From Lentzea terrae (GTDB lineage Bacteria; Actinomycetota; Actinomycetes; Mycobacteriales; Pseudonocardiaceae), in contig NZ_QFWW01000035.1 in NCBI RefSeq assembly GCF_003265345.1, positions 62,001-126,000 on the forward strand: a stretch of DNA of 64,000 nt, in the 5' to 3' direction. The notes under the pieces were generated by a model, which was not told where the DNA came from, did no database searches, and saw only the letters and a list, made by a program, of their open reading frames with translations. Below are positions 6,271-14,007 of the stretch, one piece after another. The translations under genes were made by a program, and so were the position numbers. The stretch's first letter is position 1, and every line of letters begins with the position of its first letter.

Positions 6271-9200
6271 GCCTTCTTCCAGCCGAGGCCGCTCTCGTAC
6301 ACGGCGTACAGCTTCTCAGGCGCCCCGTCGGCGTTCACCGTCCAGATCTCCGCCCGCTGCCCGAGCGAAGTCCCGCGCGGCGCCTGCCACTCCGGCACGC
6401 CACCACCCGTGGACCCGCTGCCGGTGAACGGATGATCCATCCGCGTGGGCGAACTCGCGCCGCCCTGGTCGGCCATCTGCTGGGCGCTCTGGTCGTAGTG
6501 CGCCTTCTCGGCCGGGCTGTCGTAGTCGGCCTTCTGCGGCCCGCCGAAGGGCACGAACATGTCGTCCGCCGTGTCGCCCGGCTTCCACCGCATCTGGTAG
6601 GCCTGCTGCTGGCCTTCCTTGATCGGCGACCACCCGGCGTTGCCGAGACCGTCGTCCAGCGCCAGCCCGTCCCGCAGGCCCTTGGGGTTGTTGATGTCCA
6701 CGACGTCCACACCGCGGGCGATCGACCCCTGCACCCCCTGCCAGCCCTTGTCGAGGTACCCGTCGACGGCCCCCTGCCCGAGCACCTTCGTGACGATCTG
6801 GTCGCCGCCGACGTCGATCTTGTTGCGGATGTCGGCAACGTGCGCCGCCTCGGCCTGGCTCAGCTCGGTGGCGGGCTTCTTGCTCAGCTCGACGTACCGC
6901 TCGCGCTCCTCCTCGGTGTGCAGGAGGTTCTCGAGCTGGCGCTGGTAGCCGTCACCCTGAGCCCGGATGGCGTCCTCGCCGAACTGGGGAGCCATGTCGT
7001 GCGTCTTCCCGGTGCCGTGGTCGCCACCGTCCGCTCCGCTGCCGCCTGCCGATTCGTGGGCTCCGGTGGAGGCGTCGTCGGTGTGCGGCTTGGGGTCGGC
7101 GTCGTGGTCCGTGGCCGGGGTGGTGTCGGGGGCCGGCTTGGGGCCGTCGGTGGCGCTGGTGTCGGTGTCGTGCTTGGTGTCCTCTGGCTTGTCGTCGTGG
7201 GGCTTGGTGTCTGTGTCGGGCTTGGTGTCCGCGTCGGGCTTGGCGTCGGCGTCCGGCTTGGTGTCGCTGTCGGGCTTGGCGTCCGCGTCAGGCTTGGTGC
7301 CTGTGTCGTGGGGCTTGGGATCACCGTCGTGGGGCTTGCCGTCGGTGTCGTGGGGCTTGGTGCCGGGGTCGTGGGGCTTGGTGCCGGGGTCGTGCGGAGT
7401 CGTGTCGTGCGGCTTGGAGCCGTCCGGTGTGTCGTGGGGCTTGGTGTCCGTCGACCCGCTGGGCGTGCTGTCGTGCGGGCGAGGGCTGGACGTGTCGTGC
7501 GGCGTGCTGGACGGCGGCGTGCCGCCGGAGCCGTTGTGCGTCGGGTGATCCGTGCTCGGGCTCGGGTGGCCGCCTGCGGTCGGGCCGTCGTGTCCGGGAG
7601 GCGTCGGGAGTCCACCACCGGAACTCGGCGTCGGGTGTCCGGGAGGCGACGGCAAGCCGCCACCCGCGCTGGGGCCGTCGTGTCCCGGAGGCGACGGCAG
7701 CCCGCCACCGGAACTCGGCGTCGGGTGTCCGGGAGGCGACGGCAGACCGCCACCCGCACTCGGCGACTGGTGTCCGGGCGGGGACGGCAGTCCACCACCT
7801 GTGCTCGGGCTGTCGTGTCCGGGCGGGGACGGCAGGCCGCCGCCGCTGCTCGGCGTTGGGTGGCCGGGAGGCGATGGGAGGCCGCCGCCTGACGGGGCCG
7901 GCGCCGTTGCCGTGCCTGAGCTGGCGCTCGGGTGGCCGGGAGGCGTGGGCAGGCCGCCACCGGAACCAGCCGGGGTCGGGTGGCTGCCGCCTGTGCCGGG
8001 CTGGTGGCTTCCGGAGTTCGGGGGCGTGGGCAAGCCACCGCCAGAACCCGGCTGCGACCCAGCGGACCCCGGCGTCGGGTGCGACCCAGCGGAACCTGGG
8101 GTCGGGTGCGAGCCTCCAGCACCTGGCGTGGGGTGCGACCCAGCGGAACCTGGAGCCGAACCCGCAGAGCCTGGCGTCGGGTGCGAGCCGCCAGAGCCTG
8201 GGGCCGGGTGCGAGCCAGCGGAACCTGGAGCCGAGTGCGAGCCGGCGGAACCCGGAGTCGCGTGCGAGCCGGACGGCGCCGTGGGCAGGCCCGCCCCACC
8301 GGGACGGGCGCCGCCGGAGCCAGGCCCGGAGTTCGACTGGCCGGGCGGCGTTGGCAGGCCCTGGCCAGGAGGCGTCGGGAGGCCCGTGGCCGGAGGCTTC
8401 GCCTGGCCGGACGGGGCGCCGGAAGAGGAGGGCCACGCGGAGCCTGCGGACGAGCCCGGGCGCGAACCCGAGCTGCGCGTGGAGTCACCGCCGCCGCCTG
8501 CCATCGGGGGCACGCCCATCGGCATCGCGCCGCCGACCGGGGTGGCGTGGTGCGCCGGTGGAGCGGCTGCAGGGGCTGCACCGGCCGTGTGCGTGGTGTC
8601 AGGGCGCGGAGGCGCGGCAGGGCCACCGGACGGGGCTCCTGGGCCGCCGGTCGGCATGCCAGCAGAACCGCCACCAGGACCACCGCCGGAGCCGCCGGCG
8701 CCCAGCGACGGCGGCGCGGACACTGAAGGGCCGCCGGCCGTTGCGGTGTGGGTGGCGGGCGCATCCGGGCCGCCGGGGATCACGGGCGGGGCGGAGACGG
8801 GAGCACCGCCGGGAGCGACCGAGGAGACGGCGGCCGGCTTCATGTCGTCCGAGGTGCCGGGCGGGGTGTAGACCTCGCGGACCTTCGAGCCGATGTCGTT
8901 GCCGCGGTCCGCGATCTCGGTGGCCGAGTCCTTGATCGAGGTCATGTCGTCGTGGATGTCGTTAACCGCGTTGCGGACGTCGCGGCCCGCCTCCGCCACC
9001 TCCTGGGTGGCGTTCATGGCCTCGGCCAGGGAGTCGGCGTCCTTCAGCTTGCCGATGGCCGAGAAGACGCGGCCGACGGCGTCGAACAAGGCCTTCACGT
9101 CGGAGATGAGCTTGCGAACCGTGTCGATGATGTCCATGACGCGGCGGTAGATCTGGTAGGCGTTCCAGACCATCTCGGCGGCCTTGATCCAGCCCGCCAC

Positions 9201-9701
9201 GGGGACCCAGACGGTGGCGGCGGCCTCGAGCAGCTTGTTGACCAGGTAGTCCAGCAGGCGCGCGGCCTGCTTGCCGAGGGCTTCGGCACCGGACGCGACG
9301 GTGTCGAAGCCCTTCGCGATGAGCTGGGTGACGCCCATCTCGGCGAACAGGGCCGCCTTCCAGCCCAGCGCGACGTACCGCTCGTGGGCGCGGGCGGCGT
9401 CGCCGTCCCAGTGCTCGCGCGCCTTGCCGACCGCGTCGGTGAGGTTGTACGACATGTCGTTCATCGCGTTGCCGACCATGCGCCACGCGTCGCCGTCGGC
9501 GCGGATCTTCGACCAGTCGCCGGTGATCGGCGTGATGATCGTTTCGACCAGCGACTCGCCGGTCACGGCCTCGAAGACCCAGTTGACCGCCTGCACACCC
9601 CAGCCCTGGTCGGCGAGGACGTCGTTCAGGGAGGCCCGGTCGATCTCTGGCTGCTGCAAGGACGCGGAGACCGGGCGCGGGTCCCGGTAGGCGGTGGTCA
9701 C
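6267..9701 (-). CDS. WXG-type, proline/glycine-rich polymorphic toxin-like protein
   Basis: A 1144-residue modular protein. Residues 1-280 are helical and carry a type VII secretion-like signature: YNLTD (YxxxD, 85-89) and WDG (98-100) followed by DAARAHERY, as in WXG100 helical hairpins, then a mildly hydrophobic segment at about 160-187. Residues about 290-900 form a low-complexity linker: Pro/Gly/Ala/Ser, GSAGSHPTPG-like repeats (~475-550), GGGLPSPPGH repeats (~600-700) and Lys-Pro-His/Asp repeats (~750-835). Residues ~903-1144 form a folded tail containing FGGP and PFTGSGST, homologous to the N-terminal domain of the protein two genes downstream. GTG 9701 overlaps the preceding stop as GTGA. 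The layout (export module, long linker, C-terminal tip) is that of polymorphic toxins; no catalytic residues could be assigned, so the activity is unknown. Confidence 0.85.
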   Translation of the reverse strand: MTTAYRDPRPVSASLQQPEIDRASLNDVLADQGWGVQAVNWVFEAVTGESLVETIITPITGDWSKIRADGDAWRMVGNAMNDMSYNLTDAVGKAREHWDGDAARAHERYVALGWKAALFAEMGVTQLIAKGFDTVASGAEALGKQAARLLDYLVNKLLEAAATVWVPVAGWIKAAEMVWNAYQIYRRVMDIIDTVRKLISDVKALFDAVGRVFSAIGKLKDADSLAEAMNATQEVAEAGRDVRNAVNDIHDDMTSIKDSATEIADRGNDIGSKVREVYTPPGTSDDMKPAAVSSVAPGGAPVSAPPVIPGGPDAPATHTATAGGPSVSAPPSLGAGGSGGGPGGGSAGMPTGGPGAPSGGPAAPPRPDTTHTAGAAPAAAPPAHHATPVGGAMPMGVPPMAGGGGDSTRSSGSRPGSSAGSAWPSSSGAPSGQAKPPATGLPTPPGQGLPTPPGQSNSGPGSGGARPGGAGLPTAPSGSHATPGSAGSHSAPGSAGSHPAPGSGGSHPTPGSAGSAPGSAGSHPTPGAGGSHPTPGSAGSHPTPGSAGSQPGSGGGLPTPPNSGSHQPGTGGSHPTPAGSGGGLPTPPGHPSASSGTATAPAPSGGGLPSPPGHPTPSSGGGLPSPPGHDSPSTGGGLPSPPGHQSPSAGGGLPSPPGHPTPSSGGGLPSPPGHDGPSAGGGLPSPPGHPTPSSGGGLPTPPGHDGPTAGGHPSPSTDHPTHNGSGGTPPSSTPHDTSSPRPHDSTPSGSTDTKPHDTPDGSKPHDTTPHDPGTKPHDPGTKPHDTDGKPHDGDPKPHDTGTKPDADAKPDSDTKPDADAKPDADTKPDTDTKPHDDKPEDTKHDTDTSATDGPKPAPDTTPATDHDADPKPHTDDASTGAHESAGGSGADGGDHGTGKTHDMAPQFGEDAIRAQGDGYQRQLENLLHTEEERERYVELSKKPATELSQAEAAHVADIRNKIDVGGDQIVTKVLGQGAVDGYLDKGWQGVQGSIARGVDVVDINNPKGLRDGLALDDGLGNAGWSPIKEGQQQAYQMRWKPGDTADDMFVPFGGPQKADYDSPAEKAHYDQSAQQMADQGGASSPTRMDHPFTGSGSTGGGVPEWQAPRGTSLGQRAEIWTVNADGAPEKLYAVYESGLGWKKA

Positions 9702-10003
9702 TTCAGGATCCCGTTGAAGATCGCGACCTGAGCCCGGTCGACGGCTTCGTACACGGCGGCCGTCGAGTCGACCGCGGACGCCGTGCCCTCCAGCTTGGCC
9801 TTGCCGAAGTCGAGCGTCTCGTCGAACAGCGCGCGCACGATGTCCACGCCCGGCTGCAGCAACGTGAGCAGGCCGGTGAAGCCCGACTTGTCGCACGCCG
9901 TGGCGTGGACGTACTTGCGGATCGTCTCGAACTCCTGCGCTTCGGTGCGCAGATACTCGGCGTACGCGCGCAGCTCGGCGGCGTCGGTGAACAGCGACGA
10001 CAC
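9698..10003 (-). CDS. EspC/WXG100-like small helical protein
   Basis: First gene of the toxin-like block, 101 residues, all-helical, with the length of WXG100/EspC-type type VII secretion partners. It lacks a clear WXG but ends with YEAVD (YxxxD), the bipartite secretion signal of this pathway, and has the N-terminal pattern of alternating Ala/Leu/Glu (DAAELRAYAEYLRTEAQEF). GTG 10003 gives a 101-residue product right after a G-rich run; a TTG at 10024 would add seven residues. The stop overlaps the start of the large downstream gene (GTGA), so the two are probably made together and may be exported as a pair. No ESX core genes (eccC, mycP) lie in this window. Confidence 0.72.
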   Translation of the reverse strand: MSSLFTDAAELRAYAEYLRTEAQEFETIRKYVHATACDKSGFTGLLTLLQPGVDIVRALFDETLDFGKAKLEGTASAVDSTAAVYEAVDRAQVAIFNGILK

Positions 10004-10057
10004 GGGTCCCCCCTGCGGACTCAAGTGCTCAGGTCACGCTGTGACGCAGGACTCCCG

Positions 10058-11146
10058 TCACCAGTTCCCCGTGCGGTGGAAGTTGTTCAGGCGGTCAAGA
10101 CACGGGTCGAGGTCCATGTCTTGTGCGGATACCCATGAGTCGTCGTAGTAGGTGTTCGCGTAACGCTCGCCACCGTCACACAACAGAGTCACCACGCTCC
10201 CGCGCGTGCGAGACTGCCGCATCTCGGCCACGATCTGGAACGCTCCCCAGAGATTTGTTCCGGTCGACCCGCCGATCCGCCGCCCGAGCAGGTCCTCCAC
10301 GTACCGGATGGTCGCCACGGACGCCGCGTCCGGCACCTTGATCATCCGGTCGATCACCTCGCCGATGAACGACGGCTCCACCCGCGGCCGGCCGATGCCC
10401 TCGATCCGCGAGCCGCGCGTGCCCACCAGCTCGGGCTCGCTGTCCCGCCACGCGTCGAAGAACACCGAGAACTCGGGGTCCACCACGGCGAGCCGGGTGT
10501 TGAGCTTCTGGTAGTGGATGTACCGGCCGATCGTGGCCGACGTGCCGCCCGTGCCCGCGCCCACGACGATCCACTCGGGCCGGGGCGAGGGCTCCAGCTT
10601 CATCTGGTCGAAGATCGACTCGGCGATGTTGTTGTTGCCACGCCAGTCCGTCGCGCGCTCGGCGTGCGTGAACTGGTCCATGAAGTGGCCGCCGAGCTCG
10701 GAGGCCAGCCGCCGCGACTCGTCGTAGATCGCCGACGGCTCGTCGACGAAGTGGCACTTCCCGCCCTGCCGCTCGATCAGCGCGACCTTCTCGGCCGAGG
10801 TCGAGCGGGGCATCACGGCGATGAACGGCAGCCCGAGCAGCCGGGCGAAGTACGCCTCGGAGACCGCCGTCGACCCGGACGACGCCTCGATCACGGGCGT
10901 GCCACCGGTGATCCAGCCGTTGCAGATCGCGTAGAGGAACAGCGACCGCGCCAGCCGGTGCTTCAACGAGCCGGTGGGGTGCGTCGACTCGTCCTTCAGG
11001 TAGAGGTCGATGCCCCAGTCGAGCGGCAGCGGATAGCGCAGCAGGTGGGTGTCCGCGCTGCGGTTCGCGTCCGCCTCGATGATCCCGACGGCTTCGCACA
11101 CCCAGTGCCTGGTCCTGCTGCAACAACGGTCAACGGAGGTACTCAC
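10058..11146 (-). CDS. PLP-dependent cysteine synthase-fold enzyme, L-cysteine desulfhydrase Cds1-like
   Basis: A 362-residue fold-type II PLP enzyme. The PLP lysine is K62 in TGSLKHRLA; ASSGSTAVSEAY gives the substrate loop and GAGTGGTSATIGRY the phosphate-binding glycines. The sequence departs from CysK/CysM, with extended N-terminus (CEAVGIIEADANRSADTHL) and the ending characteristic of the family that includes M. tuberculosis Rv3684 (Cds1), which releases sulfide, pyruvate and ammonia from cysteine. It stands alone with a gap to the toxin-like block downstream and faces no sulfur genes. Cysteine synthase activity cannot be excluded from sequence alone. Confidence 0.85.
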   Translation of the reverse strand: MSTSVDRCCSRTRHWVCEAVGIIEADANRSADTHLLRYPLPLDWGIDLYLKDESTHPTGSLKHRLARSLFLYAICNGWITGGTPVIEASSGSTAVSEAYFARLLGLPFIAVMPRSTSAEKVALIERQGGKCHFVDEPSAIYDESRRLASELGGHFMDQFTHAERATDWRGNNNIAESIFDQMKLEPSPRPEWIVVGAGTGGTSATIGRYIHYQKLNTRLAVVDPEFSVFFDAWRDSEPELVGTRGSRIEGIGRPRVEPSFIGEVIDRMIKVPDAASVATIRYVEDLLGRRIGGSTGTNLWGAFQIVAEMRQSRTRGSVVTLLCDGGERYANTYYDDSWVSAQDMDLDPCLDRLNNFHRTGNW

Positions 11147-11172
11147 AGCGGCACGATAACCGCGCAGACGCC

Positions 11173-11442
11173 CTATGCCTGGGTGAGAGGACCTTCGTCA
11201 CCACGAAGCTCGGACCGCAGCTTGTCGCGCTCGGCCCTGCGCTGCTCCTGCCGCTCGTTCAACCCGGCCGCCACGCGCTGCCGCAGCCCCTTGAACAGGA
11301 ACAACGACGCGGGCAGCGCAACGACCACGCCAACGGCCAGCGCGGGAAGCAAAGGAACCTTGAACAACATGAGCGCGCCCGTCACCACCGCGACGAGACC
11401 GAGGCGGGCGAGGACGTAAAGCGTCACATCTCGAGCGAGCAC
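11173..11442 (-). CDS. DUF4229 small membrane protein
   Basis: An 89-residue protein with two transmembrane segments (YVLARLGLVAVVTGALMLF and LLPALAVGVVVALPASLFLF), followed by a strongly basic and then mixed-charge cytoplasmic tail (RQEQRRAERDKLRSE). This pattern matches the actinobacterial DUF4229 family, whose function is unknown. GTG 11442 lies five bases from the stop of the Lrp-type regulator upstream, so the two are likely one transcript. In my recollection this family usually sits close to menaquinone or cytochrome c maturation genes, which fits the surroundings here. Confidence 0.8.
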   Translation of the reverse strand: MLARDVTLYVLARLGLVAVVTGALMLFKVPLLPALAVGVVVALPASLFLFKGLRQRVAAGLNERQEQRRAERDKLRSELRGDEGPLTQA

Positions 11443-11446
11443 CTGT

Positions 11447-11911
11447 TCAGGTTACGTCGCCCGCTTCGTCACCGGTGTTCGGCCGTCCCTCGAAACGCGT
11501 CGACAACACCACGGTCGTGCGCGTGCGGGCAACGCCGTGGATGCGCCGCAGCCGTCCGAGCGAGCGCTCCAGGTCGTCCACCGTCGCCACCCGGACCTTG
11601 ACGATGAACGACTCGTCGCCGGCCACCCGGTAGCAGGACTCGACCTCGATGAGCTCGCTCAACGCGTCCGCGACCTCGTTGTCGTCCGCGATGTCGGTGG
11701 GGTGGATGCCGATCAACGCGGTGACGCCCAGGCCGACCGCGCTCGGGTCGACGACGGCGTGATACCCGACGATCACGCCGCTGGACTCGAGCTTGCCCAC
11801 CCGCTCGTGCACGGCGGAGGCGGAGAGGCCGACCTGCCTGCCGAGATCGGCGTACGTGGCCCGGCCGTTGGCGCGCAGTGCGGCGATGATCTGTCGATCA
11901 AGAGCGTCCAC
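11447..11911 (-). CDS. Lrp/AsnC family transcriptional regulator
   Basis: A 154-residue regulator with an N-terminal winged helix-turn-helix (residues about 2-50: LDRQIIAALRANGRATYADLGRQVGLSASAV in part, with VHERVGKLE as recognition helix end) and a C-terminal RAM/ACT-like ligand domain beginning near GVTALIGIHP. Members bind amino acids or related effectors and form octameric particles. GTG 11911 gives the standard N-terminus; GTG 11920 is an alternative. Targets are unknown; the divergent neighbour is bldC, 160 bases away. Confidence 0.88.
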   Translation of the reverse strand: MDALDRQIIAALRANGRATYADLGRQVGLSASAVHERVGKLESSGVIVGYHAVVDPSAVGLGVTALIGIHPTDIADDNEVADALSELIEVESCYRVAGDESFIVKVRVATVDDLERSLGRLRRIHGVARTRTTVVLSTRFEGRPNTGDEAGDVT

Positions 11912-12073
11912 CCGGAACACCCTATGCCCACACACCGTCCACACGTCGTCCCGGTCGGATGTCCGGTTCGCCCCGGTCGTCCCTTACTACCTCTTTACCA
12001 AAAAACAAGCGTTCGAGTACCTGATGGGTCAGATGCCACGATCAGACCGGAACGTCTGATCTGAGGAGGACGA

Positions 12074-12280
12074 GTGACTGCAGCCACCGAGCGGCTTTTG
12101 ACGCCTGGGGAAGTCGCCAATCTGTTCCGGGTCGACCCGAAGACCGTGACCCGATGGGCCACCGCAGGTCGCATCGGCTCGATCCGCACGCCTGGAGGAC
12201 ACCGCAGGTTCCGTGAGACCGAGGTGAAGGCTCTGCTGTCGGAGCTGACGACCGAGGCATCTGAACCCGTCCGCCACTGA
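12074..12280 (+). CDS. bldC: developmental MerR-like regulator BldC
   Basis: A 68-residue single winged-helix protein of the MerR superfamily. The recognisable core is LLTPGEVANLFRVDPKTVTRW followed by AGRIGSIRTPGGHRRFRE, the hallmark of BldC, which binds DNA cooperatively as a monomer chain and holds back entry into development in Streptomyces. GTG 12074 is preceded by GAGGAGGACGA. It is divergent from the Lrp gene and followed 57 bases later by a tiny membrane protein gene. In BldC the HTH is complete but there is no effector domain, consistent with the length here. Confidence 0.93.
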   Translation: MTAATERLLTPGEVANLFRVDPKTVTRWATAGRIGSIRTPGGHRRFRETEVKALLSELTTEASEPVRH

Positions 12281-12337
12281 AACCGTAGTAATCCCTGTGC
12301 CGCGGGTAATCTCGTGGCAAAGGGAGGTGGCGACCAG

Positions 12338-12505
12338 ATGATCTACCTGCTGGCGGTGATCGGTGCGCTCACCGTGGCTGTGCTGGTGTGGCGAGCCTTC
12401 GCCCCACAGCATTCGGAGTACACGCCGGGCCGCAAGGTGATCGCACCTGACGACGACCCGGAGTTCCTGCGCAAGCTCGACGAGCAGCGCAAACGCGACG
12501 AGTGA
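12338..12505 (+). CDS. small single-span membrane protein
   Basis: A 55-residue protein: one N-terminal transmembrane segment (MIYLLAVIGALTVAVLVW) followed by a charged cytosolic tail ending KLDEQRKRDE. ATG 12338 is chosen because GGGAGGTGG lies at ideal distance; an in-frame GTG at 12314 would add only eight residues carrying this binding site. It follows bldC on the same strand and is ended by a strong hairpin terminator. I do not recognise a named family, though bldC-linked small membrane proteins of this shape are common in actinomycetes. Confidence 0.75.
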   Translation: MIYLLAVIGALTVAVLVWRAFAPQHSEYTPGRKVIAPDDDPEFLRKLDEQRKRDE

Positions 12506-12510
12506 CCGGA

Positions 12511-12538
12511 AAAGGGGCCCTGTCCCCAGGGCCCCTTT
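12511..12538 (+). terminator. hairpin terminator after bldC unit
   Basis: A perfect 12-bp stem (AAAGGGGCCCTG pairing with CAGGGCCCCTTT) with loop TCCC, starting six bases after the stop of the small membrane protein. The stem begins with A and ends with T on both strands, so it may also act on transcripts arriving from the minus-strand ATPase gene at 12571. Confidence 0.85.
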
Positions 12539-12570
12539 CGCCAGGTCGTGCAGCGCGTGAAACCGCCTGA

Positions 12571-13905
12571 CTAGGCGTTCGGGAAGTCGTCGGCCACGAC
12601 GGCACCGAGCTCCAGCAACGCCAGGCGGGTCTCCGGCGCGAGCCGGTCCAGCGCGATCTCCGCGCCTTCTTCGAGGTGCTCGTCGAACGGCAGGCGGACC
12701 ACCGCGCGGCACCGCTGCTGGAAGTGCGCGGCGAGCTTGTCGAGGTCGACCTTGCCCGACTTCGGGCGCACCGAGTTGATCACGCAGACGGACTTCGCGA
12801 CCAGGTCGCGGTAGCCGTGCGCCTCCAGCCAGTCCAGCGTCGCCGCCGACGTCTGCGCGCCGTCGACCGAGCCGGACGACACCAGCACCAGCTGGTCGGC
12901 CTCGTCCAGCACGCCCTTCATCGCGGAGTGCATCAGTCCGGTGCCGCAGTCGGTGAGCACGATGTTGTAGAAGTGCTCGAGCAACGCCACGGTGCGCCGG
13001 TAGTCGTCCTCGCTGAACGCCTCCGACACGGCCGGGTCCTGCTCGGACGCCAGCACCTCGAGGCGCGCGGGCGACTGCGAGGTGTACGCACGCACGTCGC
13101 TGTACCGGGTGATCCGCGGGGCATCGCGCAGCAGGTGCCGCACCGTCGCCGTGGTCTCCCGCGGGATCTTCAACGCCAGCGTGCCGCGGTCGGGGTTCGC
13201 GTCGACCGCGATCACCCGGTCGCCCCGCAGCGACGAGAACGTCGAGCCCAGCGTGGTCGTCGTCGTGGTCTTGCCGACGCCGCCCTTCAGGGACAACATC
13301 GCGATCTTGTAGCACCCGCGCAGCGGCTGGTTGATCCGCGCGATCAGCTCACGCCTGCGCACGTCGGCGGCGCTCTCACCGAGGTTGACCGCGCCGCCGG
13401 TCATGTTGTGCAGCGACTTGCGCCAGCCCGATGCCGGTGGCCGCTTCTCCTTCTTGATCAGCTGCTGCGACGAGACTTCCTGCGCCTGCGAGCGGTACTG
13501 CTGCTGCGGGAAGTTGTTCGGGTACTGCGCGCCGGCGAACTGGCCGTACTGGGCCGTGTGCTGCGGCATGTTGTGCGGTCCGGACTGGCCACCGCCGACC
13601 GAGTAAGCACCCGATTGGCCGCCGCCCACCTGGTACGGGCCGGAGCCGTCCACCGAGTACGCGCCGGACTGCGAACCGGGCACCGCGTACGGGCCACTGG
13701 CGTTGCCGGGCACCTGGTAGGGGCCGGAGGCGTTGCCGGGCACCTGGTACATGTCGGCCTGGGGGCCGCCACCCACGTGGTACGGGCCTGATTGGCCGCC
13801 GCTGACGTGCTGCGGACCGGACTGCTGCGGGTCGAGGTAGGCCGTCTGCGGGTCGACGTGCTGTGGGCCGGAGCCCTGTTCCTCACCCGGTGGTTGCCAA
13901 TTCAC
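12571..13905 (-). CDS. MinD/ParA-family ATPase with SGPYxV-repeat N-terminus
   Basis: A 444-residue protein. Residues 1 to about 150 are low-complexity, Gln/Gly/Tyr/Pro-rich with repeated SGPYQV, SGPYAV, SGAYSV, SGPHNM units. The ATPase domain starts near residue 195 with the deviant Walker A SLKGGVGKTTTTTTLG, then VIAVDANPDRG, and VLTDCGTGLMHSAMKG as the Walker B-like region; it ends VADDFPNA. This matches the actinobacterial group that includes M. tuberculosis Rv0530 and, more distantly, the ESX-associated EspI. GTG 13905 follows GGGAGGGCC. Role is unproven: positioning of a membrane or secretion complex is the usual idea. The disordered repeat region could drive multivalent binding. Confidence 0.88.
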   Translation of the reverse strand: MNWQPPGEEQGSGPQHVDPQTAYLDPQQSGPQHVSGGQSGPYHVGGGPQADMYQVPGNASGPYQVPGNASGPYAVPGSQSGAYSVDGSGPYQVGGGQSGAYSVGGGQSGPHNMPQHTAQYGQFAGAQYPNNFPQQQYRSQAQEVSSQQLIKKEKRPPASGWRKSLHNMTGGAVNLGESAADVRRRELIARINQPLRGCYKIAMLSLKGGVGKTTTTTTLGSTFSSLRGDRVIAVDANPDRGTLALKIPRETTATVRHLLRDAPRITRYSDVRAYTSQSPARLEVLASEQDPAVSEAFSEDDYRRTVALLEHFYNIVLTDCGTGLMHSAMKGVLDEADQLVLVSSGSVDGAQTSAATLDWLEAHGYRDLVAKSVCVINSVRPKSGKVDLDKLAAHFQQRCRAVVRLPFDEHLEEGAEIALDRLAPETRLALLELGAVVADDFPNA

Positions 13906-14007
13906 CGCTGTGGCCCTCCCTGAGCAAGAGGGACCAGGACTTCCCCGACCCCCAGGTTGCGACGGTACGCAACCAACGCCGGTTCCATCGACCTGGGGGC
14001 CAAGTCG

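Noticed and set aside
7600..7900. CRISPR-like regular repeats
   Set aside because: They are coding, in-frame protein repeats with no unique spacers.
7552..8871. Long plus-strand open frame with Pro/Gly-rich product over the toxin-like gene
   Set aside because: It mirrors the repeats of the minus-strand gene and has no independent start context or domain.
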